The notes below the pieces were generated by a model. That model was not told the origin of the DNA and searched no databases. It saw only the letters and a program-made list of their open reading frames with translations. This document shows, piece after piece, positions 8,206 to 17,110 of a DNA stretch of 64,000 nucleotides. The DNA is taken from assembly GCF_008017455.1 (NCBI RefSeq), contig NZ_VRTY01000023.1, positions 1-64,000 on the forward strand, read 5' to 3'. The position numbers and the translations under genes were made by a program. Origin of the DNA: Pontibacter qinzhouensis. Lineage in GTDB: Bacteria > Bacteroidota > Bacteroidia > Cytophagales > Hymenobacteraceae. Positions within the stretch are counted from its first letter, which is position 1. The number at the start of each line of letters is the position of its first letter.

Positions 8206-10655
8206 TGGGCATGGCAAAAGAACAACATCAGGAAAGAGCGAAGATTAAACCGGCTGTAGTGCGTTATCTTGTAAAGCTGACCCTTCTCTGCTGCCTTTGG
8301 GCCGTAGCAGTTTCTGCTGCGGCCCAATCTGGCGGTCTGGCAAGCCTGCTAACTAGTTTTAAGCAGTACAGGCAACAGGCACTTCAGGAAAAAATATTTC
8401 TGCACCTCGACAGGCCCTTTTATACAGCGGGCGAAACCATGTGGTTTAAGCTTTACCAGGTAGATGCTACGCTGCACCGCCCGCACCACATGAGCAAAGT
8501 AGCGTATGTAGAAGTGCTGAACGAGAAGCAGCAACCTGTTCTGCAAGGTAAAATACATGTAGCAGAAGGAATGGGTAAAGGTTCTTTTGTACTGCCGCTT
8601 ACGCTAGATGCAGGGCAGTATGTGGTACGAGCTTACACTAACTGGATGAAAAACTTCAGCCCGGATTTCTATTTTGAGCAGCAGGTAACCATTCTTAACA
8701 CTTATAAAAAGCTTGACCTGAAATCCGAACCGGAGGCACCTGCCTACAGTCTGCAGTTTTTCCCGGAAGGTGGTAATCTGGTGCATGGCTTAGAGAGCAA
8801 AGTTGCTTTTAAGGTTACAGATGCCAAGAGCGGCAAAGGACAGGCAGCAACAGGAGAAATCAGGAACAGGGCAGGGCAGGTGGTACAAACTTTTCAGCCA
8901 GCCAACAAAGGTATCGGTTACTTTACCTTCACCCCCGATCGCACCGAAAAATATACTGCTGTTATAACTATTGCGGACCAACAGGTACTGACGCAGCAAC
9001 TCCCTATGGTGCATGAGCAGGGGTATGTCCTGCAAGTACAGCAAACAGCACCACAAAACCTGAACGTAAGCATCCGGAGCACAGGCCAGCAAGCCGAACA
9101 GGTGTACCTGCTTGGCCACGCACGACAAATGGTTTCGGTAGCAGCCACCGGTACACTGGTGCAGGGCAAAACGCATTTCTCTATCTCTACCGATTCGCTG
9201 GCAGAAGGCATTACACATTTCACACTTTTCAGCAGTAAGAACCAGCCGGTGTGTGAACGGTTGTATTTTAAGCGGCCAACTCAAAAACTGGATATAGAAA
9301 CGGTTGTAGCAAAAGACGCTTTTTCGCAGCGGGAACAGGTAGAACTGCAGTTACAGACCCGATCAGAGGCAGGGAATATGATACCTGCCAACCTGTCGTT
9401 GGCAGTGTATCGCCTCCACGAAGGCCAGGCTGCACCTGTTGCAGATATCAGTTCGTACTTGTGGCTAACATCAGAACTGGCAGGTGAGGTAGAAGATCCG
9501 GGTTATTACCTACACCAACCCGAAGCCACTGCCGATGCAGGCCTCGACAACCTGATGCTGACGCATGGCTGGAGCCGGTTTAAATGGGAAGAAATTCTAG
9601 AAAATGAACCCTTTTCCCACACCTATACACCCGAATATGATGGCCACCTGATCAGGGGAAGGCTAACACATGCAGTTTCAGGTCGGGCTGCACCGGGTAT
9701 AACTACCTTTTTAGCGTCTCCTTCCAAATACATCCGGCTTTACACTTCCGAAAGCGACTCAAACGGGGAGGTGCAGTTCGAGGTAAAGAATTTTCTGGGG
9801 TCAAAGGAGATTGTACTGCAAACCGATTTCAGGAAAGACAGCACCTATCATGTCGAGGTGTTCAATTCTTTTTCTGAAAAATACGCTGCCCGTCCGCTTC
9901 CTGCCTTCTATGTGCCGGAGCCGTGGCAGCCTGCTCTCGCTTTACGGCATCGCGAAGTAGAAGCCCAGCAATTATACTTTGGGGCCTACCGTAACCTGTT
10001 TAGGGCAGCAGGCGCAGATAGCATTGCTTTTTATGGCCAGCCAGACCAGCAGTACTACCTGGACGATTACACACGGTTTAAGGTGATGGAGGAAGTAATG
10101 CGGGAGTATGTGTCTGGCGTTATGGTACGGAAACGCAGAGGCAGTTTCCATTATCTGGTGGTGAACAAACCTTACAAGACCTACTTTAAAAACGATCCGC
10201 TGGTGCTGCTCGATGGAGTGCCTGTTTTCGACATTGACAAAATAATGGCTTTTGATCCACTGGCGATAAAACGATTAGATGTTATAACCGGTACCTTCTT
10301 GCAGGGAAAAAACTTACACGAAGGCGTGGTGAGTTACGCCACCTATAAAGGCGATCTGGCAGGTTTCCCGTTAGATACCCGTGCTTTGCTTTTGGAGTAT
10401 GAAGGATTGCAAAGAGAACGAGAATTTTATGCACCCACCTATATTACTCCCGAACAAAAGCAAAGCCGGTTACCTGATTTCAGAAATCTGCTGTACTGGA
10501 ACCCGGAGATCGAAACCAAAGCAGACGGAAAAGCACAAGTGTCTTATTTTACCTCCGACAGCGCGGGTTCCTATGTGGTGGTGGTGCAGGGCATAACCAG
10601 CAACGGACTTTTTGGAAGCAAAACCATCAGGTTTGAGGTAAAACAGCCGTTGTAA
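8205..10655 (+). CDS. MG2-domain and plug-like periplasmic/outer-membrane protein
   Basis: A large exported protein (816 residues) with a signal anchor around LTLLCCLWAVAVSAAAQ. The region just after it (EKIFLHLDRPFYTAGETMWFK) is the hallmark of the MG2 macroglobulin-like domain of Bacteroidota. A second beta-sandwich region lies around 490-580. Near the C-terminus, PLVLLDGVPVFD followed by IKRLDVITG resembles a TonB plug without a barrel behind it. The start ATG overlaps the stop of the DUF4249 gene (TAATG), showing translational coupling; a second in-frame ATG is six bases further on. It likely completes the receptor complex of the two genes before it. Biochemical role unknown. Confidence 0.85.
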   Translation: MGMAKEQHQERAKIKPAVVRYLVKLTLLCCLWAVAVSAAAQSGGLASLLTSFKQYRQQALQEKIFLHLDRPFYTAGETMWFKLYQVDATLHRPHHMSKVAYVEVLNEKQQPVLQGKIHVAEGMGKGSFVLPLTLDAGQYVVRAYTNWMKNFSPDFYFEQQVTILNTYKKLDLKSEPEAPAYSLQFFPEGGNLVHGLESKVAFKVTDAKSGKGQAATGEIRNRAGQVVQTFQPANKGIGYFTFTPDRTEKYTAVITIADQQVLTQQLPMVHEQGYVLQVQQTAPQNLNVSIRSTGQQAEQVYLLGHARQMVSVAATGTLVQGKTHFSISTDSLAEGITHFTLFSSKNQPVCERLYFKRPTQKLDIETVVAKDAFSQREQVELQLQTRSEAGNMIPANLSLAVYRLHEGQAAPVADISSYLWLTSELAGEVEDPGYYLHQPEATADAGLDNLMLTHGWSRFKWEEILENEPFSHTYTPEYDGHLIRGRLTHAVSGRAAPGITTFLASPSKYIRLYTSESDSNGEVQFEVKNFLGSKEIVLQTDFRKDSTYHVEVFNSFSEKYAARPLPAFYVPEPWQPALALRHREVEAQQLYFGAYRNLFRAAGADSIAFYGQPDQQYYLDDYTRFKVMEEVMREYVSGVMVRKRRGSFHYLVVNKPYKTYFKNDPLVLLDGVPVFDIDKIMAFDPLAIKRLDVITGTFLQGKNLHEGVVSYATYKGDLAGFPLDTRALLLEYEGLQREREFYAPTYITPEQKQSRLPDFRNLLYWNPEIETKADGKAQVSYFTSDSAGSYVVVVQGITSNGLFGSKTIRFEVKQPL

Positions 10656-10765
10656 GTTAAAAAATAATAAGCACGCACTTCCTGCTTTTGTACTTGCAGA
10701 TTAAACTGAGAAACCCGCTGCATCTGTTGGTAAGCGAGGTGCAACGAGTTTTTAAAGTTATCAGG

Positions 10766-10821
10766 GCCTTGAACCTTTTTGACCAAAATGGCTTCTGAAG
10801 GCTATTTTCATTTAAATAATT
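10766..10821 (-). repeat. dispersed hairpin repeat (DHR), reverse copy
   Basis: A complete copy between two convergent genes. Read on the minus strand, its stem is GCCTT with AAGGC. Both strands of the stem have changed relative to the usual CCCTT/AAGGG, so pairing is kept. Confidence 0.85.
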
Positions 10822-10870
10822 GGTTTCAGGAGCGAAAGAACTTAGCGCTCCTAAGACCAATTTATACAAA

Positions 10871-10912
10871 AAAATGGTGGTAGCGTGCCTGATGTACAGC
10901 TACCACCATTTT
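10871..10912. terminator. bidirectional intrinsic terminator
   Basis: A perfect 14-bp inverted repeat (AAAATGGTGGTAGC and its complement) around a 14-base loop, with A- and T-runs at both ends. It lies between the convergent MG2 gene and cupin gene and can serve both. Confidence 0.9.
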
Positions 10913-10934
10913 TCAATTCCAGTTTAACAAAGCA

Positions 10935-11438
10935 CTACCGGCCGAAGTCGTCTTGCACCCGTACAATGTCATCTTCATCAGAAGGCAGTTCTACATCGGT
11001 GTGTTGCCAGATTTCTGCTAAAATGCCCCAGCCTTTTAAACCAACCAGACGATGACGCTCGCCCTGATTTAAAGTGATCAGCTCACCAGGGTTCAGGGTT
11101 CTAACGTCACCTTCTTCGTCGGTGTCGCTGGTTACTACGCCAACTGTTCCTTTAACTACTTTCCAGATTTCGGCACGGCGGTGGTGGTACTGCCACGACA
11201 AACGTTTCTCTGGCGCTACCACCAATATTTTAGGGCTCAGTTTACCCGAAATGCGCAGGCTGTCAACAGACAGACCATCGAAGTAGGTATCGGCAAATTG
11301 CTGTGCCTGTTCTTCATTAATCACAAAAAAACCACCCCAGGGGCGGGTCGGGTCTTGCTTGTCGATGGTAAACCCTTGCTCGGTGAGCTGTTGCTCTATT
11401 TCTTTAAAAATGGATAGCTTCTCAGTTTCTAATGTCAT
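10935..11438 (-). CDS. cupin protein, type II phosphomannose isomerase-like
   Basis: A 167-residue cytoplasmic protein. Residues about 65-145 form a cupin: LSWQYHHRRAEIWKVVKGTVGV is cupin motif 1 with its metal-binding His residues and Glu, and NPGELITLNQGERHRL is motif 2. These motifs are shared with the C-terminal isomerase domain of bifunctional ManC (type II phosphomannose isomerase), where HRRAEHW is typical; here it reads HRRAEIW. The protein has no nucleotidyltransferase part. An isomerase acting on mannose 6-phosphate is the common annotation for such stand-alone cupins, but substrate is not proven. It is transcribed alone and ends at the terminator at 10871. Confidence 0.75.
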   Translation of the reverse strand: MTLETEKLSIFKEIEQQLTEQGFTIDKQDPTRPWGGFFVINEEQAQQFADTYFDGLSVDSLRISGKLSPKILVVAPEKRLSWQYHHRRAEIWKVVKGTVGVVTSDTDEEGDVRTLNPGELITLNQGERHRLVGLKGWGILAEIWQHTDVELPSDEDDIVRVQDDFGR

Positions 11439-11677
11439 TGTATTTTCAGTTTAGTAAATACTGGTTTTTGCCTACTCGAAATAGGCATTTTTAGGTGCAG
11501 CAATATAGCTATATTTTAGAAATGTAAGGAGGGTAAGGGCGTGGAATGAGCAAAGCAAGTAGGTAATCGGGCTGCAAAGGTGTATATTCGTTAGGGTGAT
11601 AACGTGCAGGAGGCAGTATATGTGCAAAGAAGGATAACAATTCTGAGTCTACTGATAACGCAACTAACCACGTAATT

Positions 11678-12298
11678 ATGCGTCCTAAAATCTCCTTATG
11701 GCTTGCGATAGTTGTTTGGTTTGCAGTAATAACGCAGTTCTGCCTAATGCTCGAAAACAGAACGGCCTCTACTGCCGAGACTATTATCCGGTTCTTCAGC
11801 TTTTTCACGATTCTTACCAATTCACTGGCAGCGATTTATTTTACGGTTCAGGCAGTTAAACCGAAGCTATTACACAAGGCAGGTGCTCTTACGGCCTTAA
11901 CCGTTTATATTACCATTGTGGGTGCTGTATACCAGTTGTTGCTGCGGCATATATGGGAGCCTACCGGGTTACAGAGGCTCGTAGATGAGTTGCTGCACAC
12001 CATTAACCCGTTGCTGGTGATTGGGTATTGGTATGTTTACGAAAAAGCAGGAGAGCTCAGGTTTAAACAGATCGGCCTCTGGCTGCTGTACCCTATGGCA
12101 TACCTGATCTTTATTCTGGTAAGAGGTTCCTTCTCAAACTTTTATCCTTATCCTTTTATACATGTGGCAGAAATAGAAATAAGACAGGCCTTAACCAACA
12201 GCTTTATGCTGTTGCTGGTGTTTATAGTCACAGCAGCTGTATTTATTTTTGTAGGCCAGCGTACTAGCCGTAAACACTTGTGGAGGGAAGGTTTTTAA
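11678..12298 (+). CDS. Pr6Pr family membrane protein
   Basis: A 206-residue membrane protein with about six helices. The run RFFSFFTILTNSLAAIYF and the segment LHTINPLLVIGYWYVYEKAG (with HTINP) fit the Pr6Pr/FAR-17a-like family of bacterial membrane proteins, which has no established biochemical role. The N-terminal WLAIVVWFAVITQFCL is the first helix. The gene stands alone, divergent from the cupin gene, with a 239-bp promoter region before it in which I see no repeat. Confidence 0.75.
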   Translation: MRPKISLWLAIVVWFAVITQFCLMLENRTASTAETIIRFFSFFTILTNSLAAIYFTVQAVKPKLLHKAGALTALTVYITIVGAVYQLLLRHIWEPTGLQRLVDELLHTINPLLVIGYWYVYEKAGELRFKQIGLWLLYPMAYLIFILVRGSFSNFYPYPFIHVAEIEIRQALTNSFMLLLVFIVTAAVFIFVGQRTSRKHLWREGF

Positions 12299-12460
12299 GA
12301 GCACTATCTGGTTTTAAAACACTTTTTAAAATTTTGTCACTAAATAATTCTATTAAGGTTAATAATTGAATAAAATATTTTATATTGTTTTACTCTATAA
12401 TATAATTGAAAATTGCTGGCTGGTACAACTGGCACCTCCATCTATCATACAACATCGGCT

Positions 12461-13018
12461 ATGAAGACAATTTTAACCTCTATAGTTCTGCTCACCTTAC
12501 TTGTAGCTCCTTCTGCTGTTAAAGCCCAGGAAGCCGATAGCAATATAAAACGTAATACTGTTTATGTAGAACTTCTAGGAAATGGTGGCTTTTACTCCCT
12601 TAATTTTGATCGGATTTTAGTAAACAGAGAAAACTGGAAAATAGCCGGGCGGGTAGGCGTTACGTACTTTAACCATTTCGATAACTACAGCTCTCAAGTT
12701 GCTGGAGTTCCATTAGAACTATCTTACCTGCGAGGTAAAGGTAACCATTACTTTGAAGCGGGTTTAGGTCTTAATCCGGTTTACAGATCGCGGTATAACT
12801 TTAACAAAGAACTCGGTAAACAGCATGAGTTAAATATTTGGGCCAATGCCAGGCTAGGCTATAGGTATCAGAAGAGAGAAGGTGGTGTATTTTATAGGAT
12901 TGCCTATACACCTATACTTAGTAAAACCATATTTTCTAAAAATGAGTCTCATCCGTCATCCACTAGTTGGGCGATGCCTGTTTGGTTTGGTCTGAGCATT
13001 GGTAAGACATTGCAATAA
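12461..13018 (+). CDS. secreted beta-rich protein, probable small outer-membrane protein
   Basis: A 185-residue exported protein. The start is the ATG at 12461, directly followed by KTILTSIVLLTLLVAPSAVKAQ, a clean signal peptide with cleavage after AQ; the longer frame from a TTG at 12413 is unlikely. The mature part has alternating aromatic and polar residues (for example YVELLGNGGFYSLNFDRI, with repeated YRY and YF pairs), which suggests a small beta-barrel. I do not recognise a named family. The 160 bp before it are strongly AT-rich. It ends just before a terminator shared with purB. Confidence 0.65.
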   Translation: MKTILTSIVLLTLLVAPSAVKAQEADSNIKRNTVYVELLGNGGFYSLNFDRILVNRENWKIAGRVGVTYFNHFDNYSSQVAGVPLELSYLRGKGNHYFEAGLGLNPVYRSRYNFNKELGKQHELNIWANARLGYRYQKREGGVFYRIAYTPILSKTIFSKNESHPSSTSWAMPVWFGLSIGKTLQ

Positions 13019-13030
13019 CAGAAGGAGGCT

Positions 13031-13063
13031 AATTATTCTAATGAAATCAGCCTTCCAAAGCCT
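13031..13063 (+). repeat. dispersed hairpin repeat (DHR), left half only
   Basis: The left end AATTATTCTAATGAAAT plus GCCTTCCAAAGCC is present, but the right strand of the hairpin is missing; the terminator at 13071 begins where it should be. A truncated copy. Confidence 0.7.
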
Positions 13064-13070
13064 TTTGAGG

Positions 13071-13112
13071 CACTGAAGCCTCCAGGGTATAACATTCCTG
13101 GAGGCTTCAGTG
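13071..13112. terminator. bidirectional terminator between convergent genes
   Basis: A perfect 16-bp stem (CACTGAAGCCTCCAGG and complement) with a 10-base loop, followed by TTTT on the plus strand. It serves purB and possibly the gene ending at 13018. Confidence 0.9.
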
Positions 13113-13115
13113 CTT

Positions 13116-14468
13116 TTAAATTAAACCTACTCCGGTGTAGGAATATGGTGTAATTTGCTTCAGTTCGGCCTTTACCTCATCGCTCACCTCCAGTGTTTCT
13201 ATAAAGCTGCTGATGGTTTGTTCTGTTATTTTTTCGTTTTTACGGGTCAGGGCTTTCAGGGCTTCGTATGGTTGTGGGTAGCCTTCGCGGCGCAACACCG
13301 TTTGAATGCCTTCTGCTACTACAGCCCAATTGTCTTCCAGGTGCTGCTTCAGGGCGGCTTCGTTCAGTTCTAACTTGCCGATGCCTTTCTCCAACGATTT
13401 TATAGCTATAAGTAAATGTGCCAGTGGCACACCCACATTACGCAGCACCGTAGAATCGGTGAGGTCGCGCTGCAGCCTCGAAATTGGGAGCTTAGCCGAC
13501 AGGTGCTCCAGCAGCGCATTGGCAATGCCTAAGTTCCCTTCGGCATTTTCAAAATCTATTGGGTTTACTTTGTGCGGCATGGCAGAAGAACCTACTTCGC
13601 CGGCCTTAATCTTCTGCTTAAAATAGCCCATCGACACATATTGCCACACATCGCGTGCGAAATCCAGCAGAATAGTGTTCAGGCGTTTGAGACCATCGAA
13701 GTAAGCAGCCAGGTTGTCGTAGTGCTCGATCTGGGTGGTGTATTGGCTGCGGCGCAGGCCCAGAACCTGCTGCACAAACCGGTTGCCGAACTCAGGCCAG
13801 TTAGTGCCGGGGTAAGCAACATGATGGGCATTAAAGTTACCGGTAGCCCCACCAAACTTTGCCGAAAATGGCACCTGGCGCAGCAGGTCCAGCTGCCGCT
13901 CCATGCGTTCGGCAAACACCATTATCTCTTTGCCAAGGCGGGTAGGGGAGGCAGGTTGCCCGTGCGTGTGTGCCAGCATAGGTATGTCTTTCCATTGCTG
14001 CGCCAACTCCACCAGCTTCTGGTGCAAGCCTTGGTAAGCAGGGCTGATCACACGCTCATCAGCCTCCTTTAGCGTCATCGGGATGGCCGTGTTGTTAACA
14101 TCCTGCGAGGTAAGCCCGAAATGTATAAACTCTTTCTGCTCGCCTAAACCCAGAGCATCAAACTTATCTTTTAAAAAATACTCAACAGCCTTAACGTCGT
14201 GGTTCGTGACTTTCTCAGTCTCCTTAATTGTTAAGGCATCCTGCTCTGTAAATTGCTCATAAATAGCCCGAAGCTTCGGGAAGATGGCAGGAGAGATACC
14301 CTGCAGCGAAGGAAGCTGCTGCTCACAGAGCGCAATAAAATACTCCACTTCTACCAGAACTCGATAGCGTATCAGGCCAAACTCAGAAAAATAGCCGGCG
14401 AGTTCAGTGGTAAGTCTGCGGTAACGGCCGTCAACCGGCGATATAGCGGTAAGTGTGGTTAAGTTCAT
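13116..14468 (-). CDS. purB: adenylosuccinate lyase
   Basis: A homotetrameric cytosolic enzyme of purine synthesis. It removes fumarate from SAICAR and from adenylosuccinate. The 450-residue length is normal for the bacterial family. Near residues 288-303 it carries the lyase signature GSSAMPHKVNPIDFEN with the flexible catalytic loop serine; the substrate-binding HFGLTSQD (about residue 117) and HTHGQPASPTRLG regions are also seen. The start ATG follows an AT-rich region with no gene for 460 bp. The gene is single and ends at a strong terminator. The purF homologue at 44604 belongs to the same pathway but lies far away. Confidence 0.97.
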   Translation of the reverse strand: MNLTTLTAISPVDGRYRRLTTELAGYFSEFGLIRYRVLVEVEYFIALCEQQLPSLQGISPAIFPKLRAIYEQFTEQDALTIKETEKVTNHDVKAVEYFLKDKFDALGLGEQKEFIHFGLTSQDVNNTAIPMTLKEADERVISPAYQGLHQKLVELAQQWKDIPMLAHTHGQPASPTRLGKEIMVFAERMERQLDLLRQVPFSAKFGGATGNFNAHHVAYPGTNWPEFGNRFVQQVLGLRRSQYTTQIEHYDNLAAYFDGLKRLNTILLDFARDVWQYVSMGYFKQKIKAGEVGSSAMPHKVNPIDFENAEGNLGIANALLEHLSAKLPISRLQRDLTDSTVLRNVGVPLAHLLIAIKSLEKGIGKLELNEAALKQHLEDNWAVVAEGIQTVLRREGYPQPYEALKALTRKNEKITEQTISSFIETLEVSDEVKAELKQITPYSYTGVGLI

Positions 14469-14931
14469 GCAAAAATGGTCTTTGACTCAAATATAAGCAT
14501 GATTCATATACGAAGGAAAAAAAACATAGCACAGCTATATGCGTACGTCAGCGGGCAGCAAGACGATGTGCAGCAGAAGGAGGTAAAGGTTAACACCTAA
14601 ACCAGCAAAATCTACAGCAGATAAGTGTGCAACAGAACAGCCTGATACCCTGCTCGCTGCAAAATGGCAGGTTTACAAAACTTGTACACATCAAATCCAG
14701 GCTTCTGCCGTATGTAGAGGAGATTATAGCAAAGAACTTATATTTGTGCCTGCCATACTGCCAGGGCTTGTATATTGCAGCTTGCTTTAGTATTATGGTT
14801 AGTGGCAAAAGCAACTGAGTATGCTGCATAGTGGTAGGCAGTCTAATGAATAGAAGACCATTTTAGGAAGAAATTAAAACGTATTATCTACATAATTTAT
14901 TTCGTCGAGAAATAATTTGAACCCTTGAATT
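14469..14931. other. intergenic region, 463 bp, nothing recognised
   Basis: This is the promoter region of the divergent purB and of the glycosyltransferase gene. Two frames of 63 and 79 codons overlap on opposite strands here, but neither has coding character or a plausible start context. I see no repeat and no RNA gene. Confidence 0.5.
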
Positions 14932-16917
14932 TTGGACCCTCGTTTAAAAAAAAGAATTTTATGGGGTGCTGGTGGTATACTGGCCCTCTTTTTTGTTCTG
15001 ATTATTGCGCTGCTTATTTTTAGAGGTAAGCTTCTGGAATATTCTATTGCCCGCGTTACCCAGAAAGTAGAGCGCCGTTACCCGGTAGACTTTACCATTG
15101 GCAAAGCTGAATTTACAGATTTGCGCTCTGTGGTGCTGAGCAACATCACACTGGTGCCACACGGCCGCGATACACTATTTACCACCGACTCGGTGAGAGC
15201 TTCGGTTAGCCTGCGGTCAATTTTTAAAGGACGAATCGTGTTCAGGCGGCTGGAGGTAGCCAATGGCTACATTACTGCCCGCCGCGACTCTACAGGCAAC
15301 AACTTTTCATTTCTTTTGAAAAGAGACGAGAGCTTGCCAGCCGATACCTCAGAAAAAACTACCCGAAATTACGGTAGGCTACTCAATAACCTCATCGAAA
15401 CTGCCTTCGACAACGTGCCGGACCAGGTGTTTTTCCGGAACCTGAACGTATCCTATGTATCGACAAATCGCACCATAGATGTACGAATGCCTTACCTGAC
15501 CATAGATGATGGCGAAATAGATTCGCAGGTTTCTATTCAGGTAGACACACTCCGCAACAACATGCGCGTACACGGAGCCATAAACCCCAGATCTTATGTT
15601 ATTTCAGCCAGCTTGTTTGCTTTCGATGAAAGAGGAATTAAGGTGCCGTACGTGAAGTCAAAATTTGGGGGCGAAATTTCCTTCGATACGCTCTATGTGA
15701 GCCTCACCGATAAAACGTTTAAGCGCGATATACTGACCGTGAAAGGTGCCGCCATGGTAAACGACCTGTTTGTGAACCACGAAAGGCTGGCTACAGAAGA
15801 CATACATGTAAACGAAGCCGCTATCGATTATTCTGTTAGTATCGGCCCGAACCTGTATGTGATTGATAGCCTGACAGAGGTGCGGGTAAATAAAGTAAAA
15901 GCCAATGTTTTTGCCTCGTATAACAAAGGTGAGCCCAACATTATCGATCTGAAAGTAAAAACAAAAGATGTGCCGGCCAACGACTTTTTCGAATCGTTGC
16001 CGACTGGTTTGTTCGAAAACCTGGAAGGAATAAAGGCAGAAGGCTTGTTGAAATATAAAATGAGCTTCCATCTGAACATGGACAGCGTAGAGGCTGTGCG
16101 GTTCGACTCTGACCTGGATGCCTCCAAGAACTTTAAAATTGTAGAATACGGCAGCACCAATCTCGAAAAAATTAACGGCTCTTTTTCACATACGGTTTAT
16201 GAATATGGCAAACCTGTCAGAACATTTACCGTTGGCCCGGCCAATAACTTTTATACGCCCATCGATCAGATTAGCCCGTATTTGCGCAATGCCATTTTAA
16301 CTGCCGAAGATGCCTACTTCTACAGGCACAAAGGGTTTCATGAAGAGGCTTTCCGGCAGGCTATTGCCAAAAATATCCAGGAGCGCGACTTTAAGCGCGG
16401 AGGGAGCACCATCTCCATGCAGCTCGTTAAAAATGTGTTTCTGACGAGGCAGAAAACAGTTACCCGCAAAGTGGAAGAAGCCATAATTGTTTGGCTCCTA
16501 GAGAACCAGCGCCTTGTGTCGAAGCACAGAATGTTTGAAGTATACTTAAATATAATAGAATGGGGCCCCGAGATTTATGGTGCTAAAGATGCCTCCAGGT
16601 TCTATTTTGGAAAGCAACCTTCCGAACTCACACTGGCCGAAGCTATTTTTCTTACCAGTATTATTCCGAGCCCAAAGCGGTACCGCTCCTCTTTCGATAG
16701 TGCCGGCAACCTGCGAAGTTATAAAGCAGGCTATTACCGTTTAATTGGCGGGCATATGGCACGACGAGGTTTAATAAGTCAGGAAGAGTACGATAACCTG
16801 TACCCGAACGTGCGGCTAAGCGGACGGGCAAGAGACATTATCGTGACTGCTCCGGATACCACTGAAGAAGACCCACGCGATTTTGAGCTCGAAACCATAG
16901 ACATGCTTGGGTTTTAA
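14932..16917 (+). CDS. biosynthetic peptidoglycan transglycosylase (GT51) with AsmA-like N-terminal region
   Basis: An inner-membrane protein of 661 residues. A single N-terminal helix (about 9-29) is followed by a long beta-rich region (about 45-420) resembling AsmA/DUF748 periplasmic repeats. The C-terminal part (about 430-630) is a GT51 domain: ILTAEDAYFYRHKGF holds the first catalytic Glu near residue 458, then GGSTISMQLVKN, RKVEEAIIV and NIIEWGPEIYGA. No transpeptidase domain follows, so it is a monofunctional polymerase that would extend glycan strands from lipid II. Translation appears to begin at a TTG, since a stop codon lies two codons upstream and no ATG is in frame nearby. It is monocistronic. 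Confidence 0.85.
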   Translation: MDPRLKKRILWGAGGILALFFVLIIALLIFRGKLLEYSIARVTQKVERRYPVDFTIGKAEFTDLRSVVLSNITLVPHGRDTLFTTDSVRASVSLRSIFKGRIVFRRLEVANGYITARRDSTGNNFSFLLKRDESLPADTSEKTTRNYGRLLNNLIETAFDNVPDQVFFRNLNVSYVSTNRTIDVRMPYLTIDDGEIDSQVSIQVDTLRNNMRVHGAINPRSYVISASLFAFDERGIKVPYVKSKFGGEISFDTLYVSLTDKTFKRDILTVKGAAMVNDLFVNHERLATEDIHVNEAAIDYSVSIGPNLYVIDSLTEVRVNKVKANVFASYNKGEPNIIDLKVKTKDVPANDFFESLPTGLFENLEGIKAEGLLKYKMSFHLNMDSVEAVRFDSDLDASKNFKIVEYGSTNLEKINGSFSHTVYEYGKPVRTFTVGPANNFYTPIDQISPYLRNAILTAEDAYFYRHKGFHEEAFRQAIAKNIQERDFKRGGSTISMQLVKNVFLTRQKTVTRKVEEAIIVWLLENQRLVSKHRMFEVYLNIIEWGPEIYGAKDASRFYFGKQPSELTLAEAIFLTSIIPSPKRYRSSFDSAGNLRSYKAGYYRLIGGHMARRGLISQEEYDNLYPNVRLSGRARDIIVTAPDTTEEDPRDFELETIDMLGF

Positions 16918-16939
16918 GTAGGCACTATAAAGTAATAAG

Positions 16940-16979
16940 AAGCGACTTTTGTAACATGTTTACAAAGGCCGCTTTTTTC
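16940..16979 (+). terminator. intrinsic terminator
   Basis: The stem pairs AAGCG with CGCTT, and the inner TTTGTAA pairs with TTACAAA, with one mismatch between them. A run of six T follows. It lies 23 bp after the glycosyltransferase stop. Confidence 0.75.
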
Positions 16980-17110
16980 GTTTAGCCAAGGGTTGCTTTG
17001 TAAAAATGGGCTTTCATTTATTCTCTGAATTTCTTCTATACAACCATTACATATTACTTATTTTTGACATGGCGCAAACATAGCGTCAGGAAGTTAAACA
17101 AACATTACCT

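Noticed and set aside
13071-13112. Reading the hairpin after the secreted-protein gene as the right half of the DHR at 13031
   Set aside because: Its 16-bp stem is perfect and unrelated to the CCAAGGG end; it is a normal terminator shared by convergent genes.
14590-14829. Two overlapping short frames between purB and the glycosyltransferase gene
   Set aside because: They overlap on opposite strands, lack signal or domain features, and have no terminator or promoter attached.
16981-17035. Possible further DHR copy after the glycosyltransferase terminator
   Set aside because: Only GCCAAGGGTT and a vague TTTCATTTATTCT are present, in the wrong relative orientation for a true copy.
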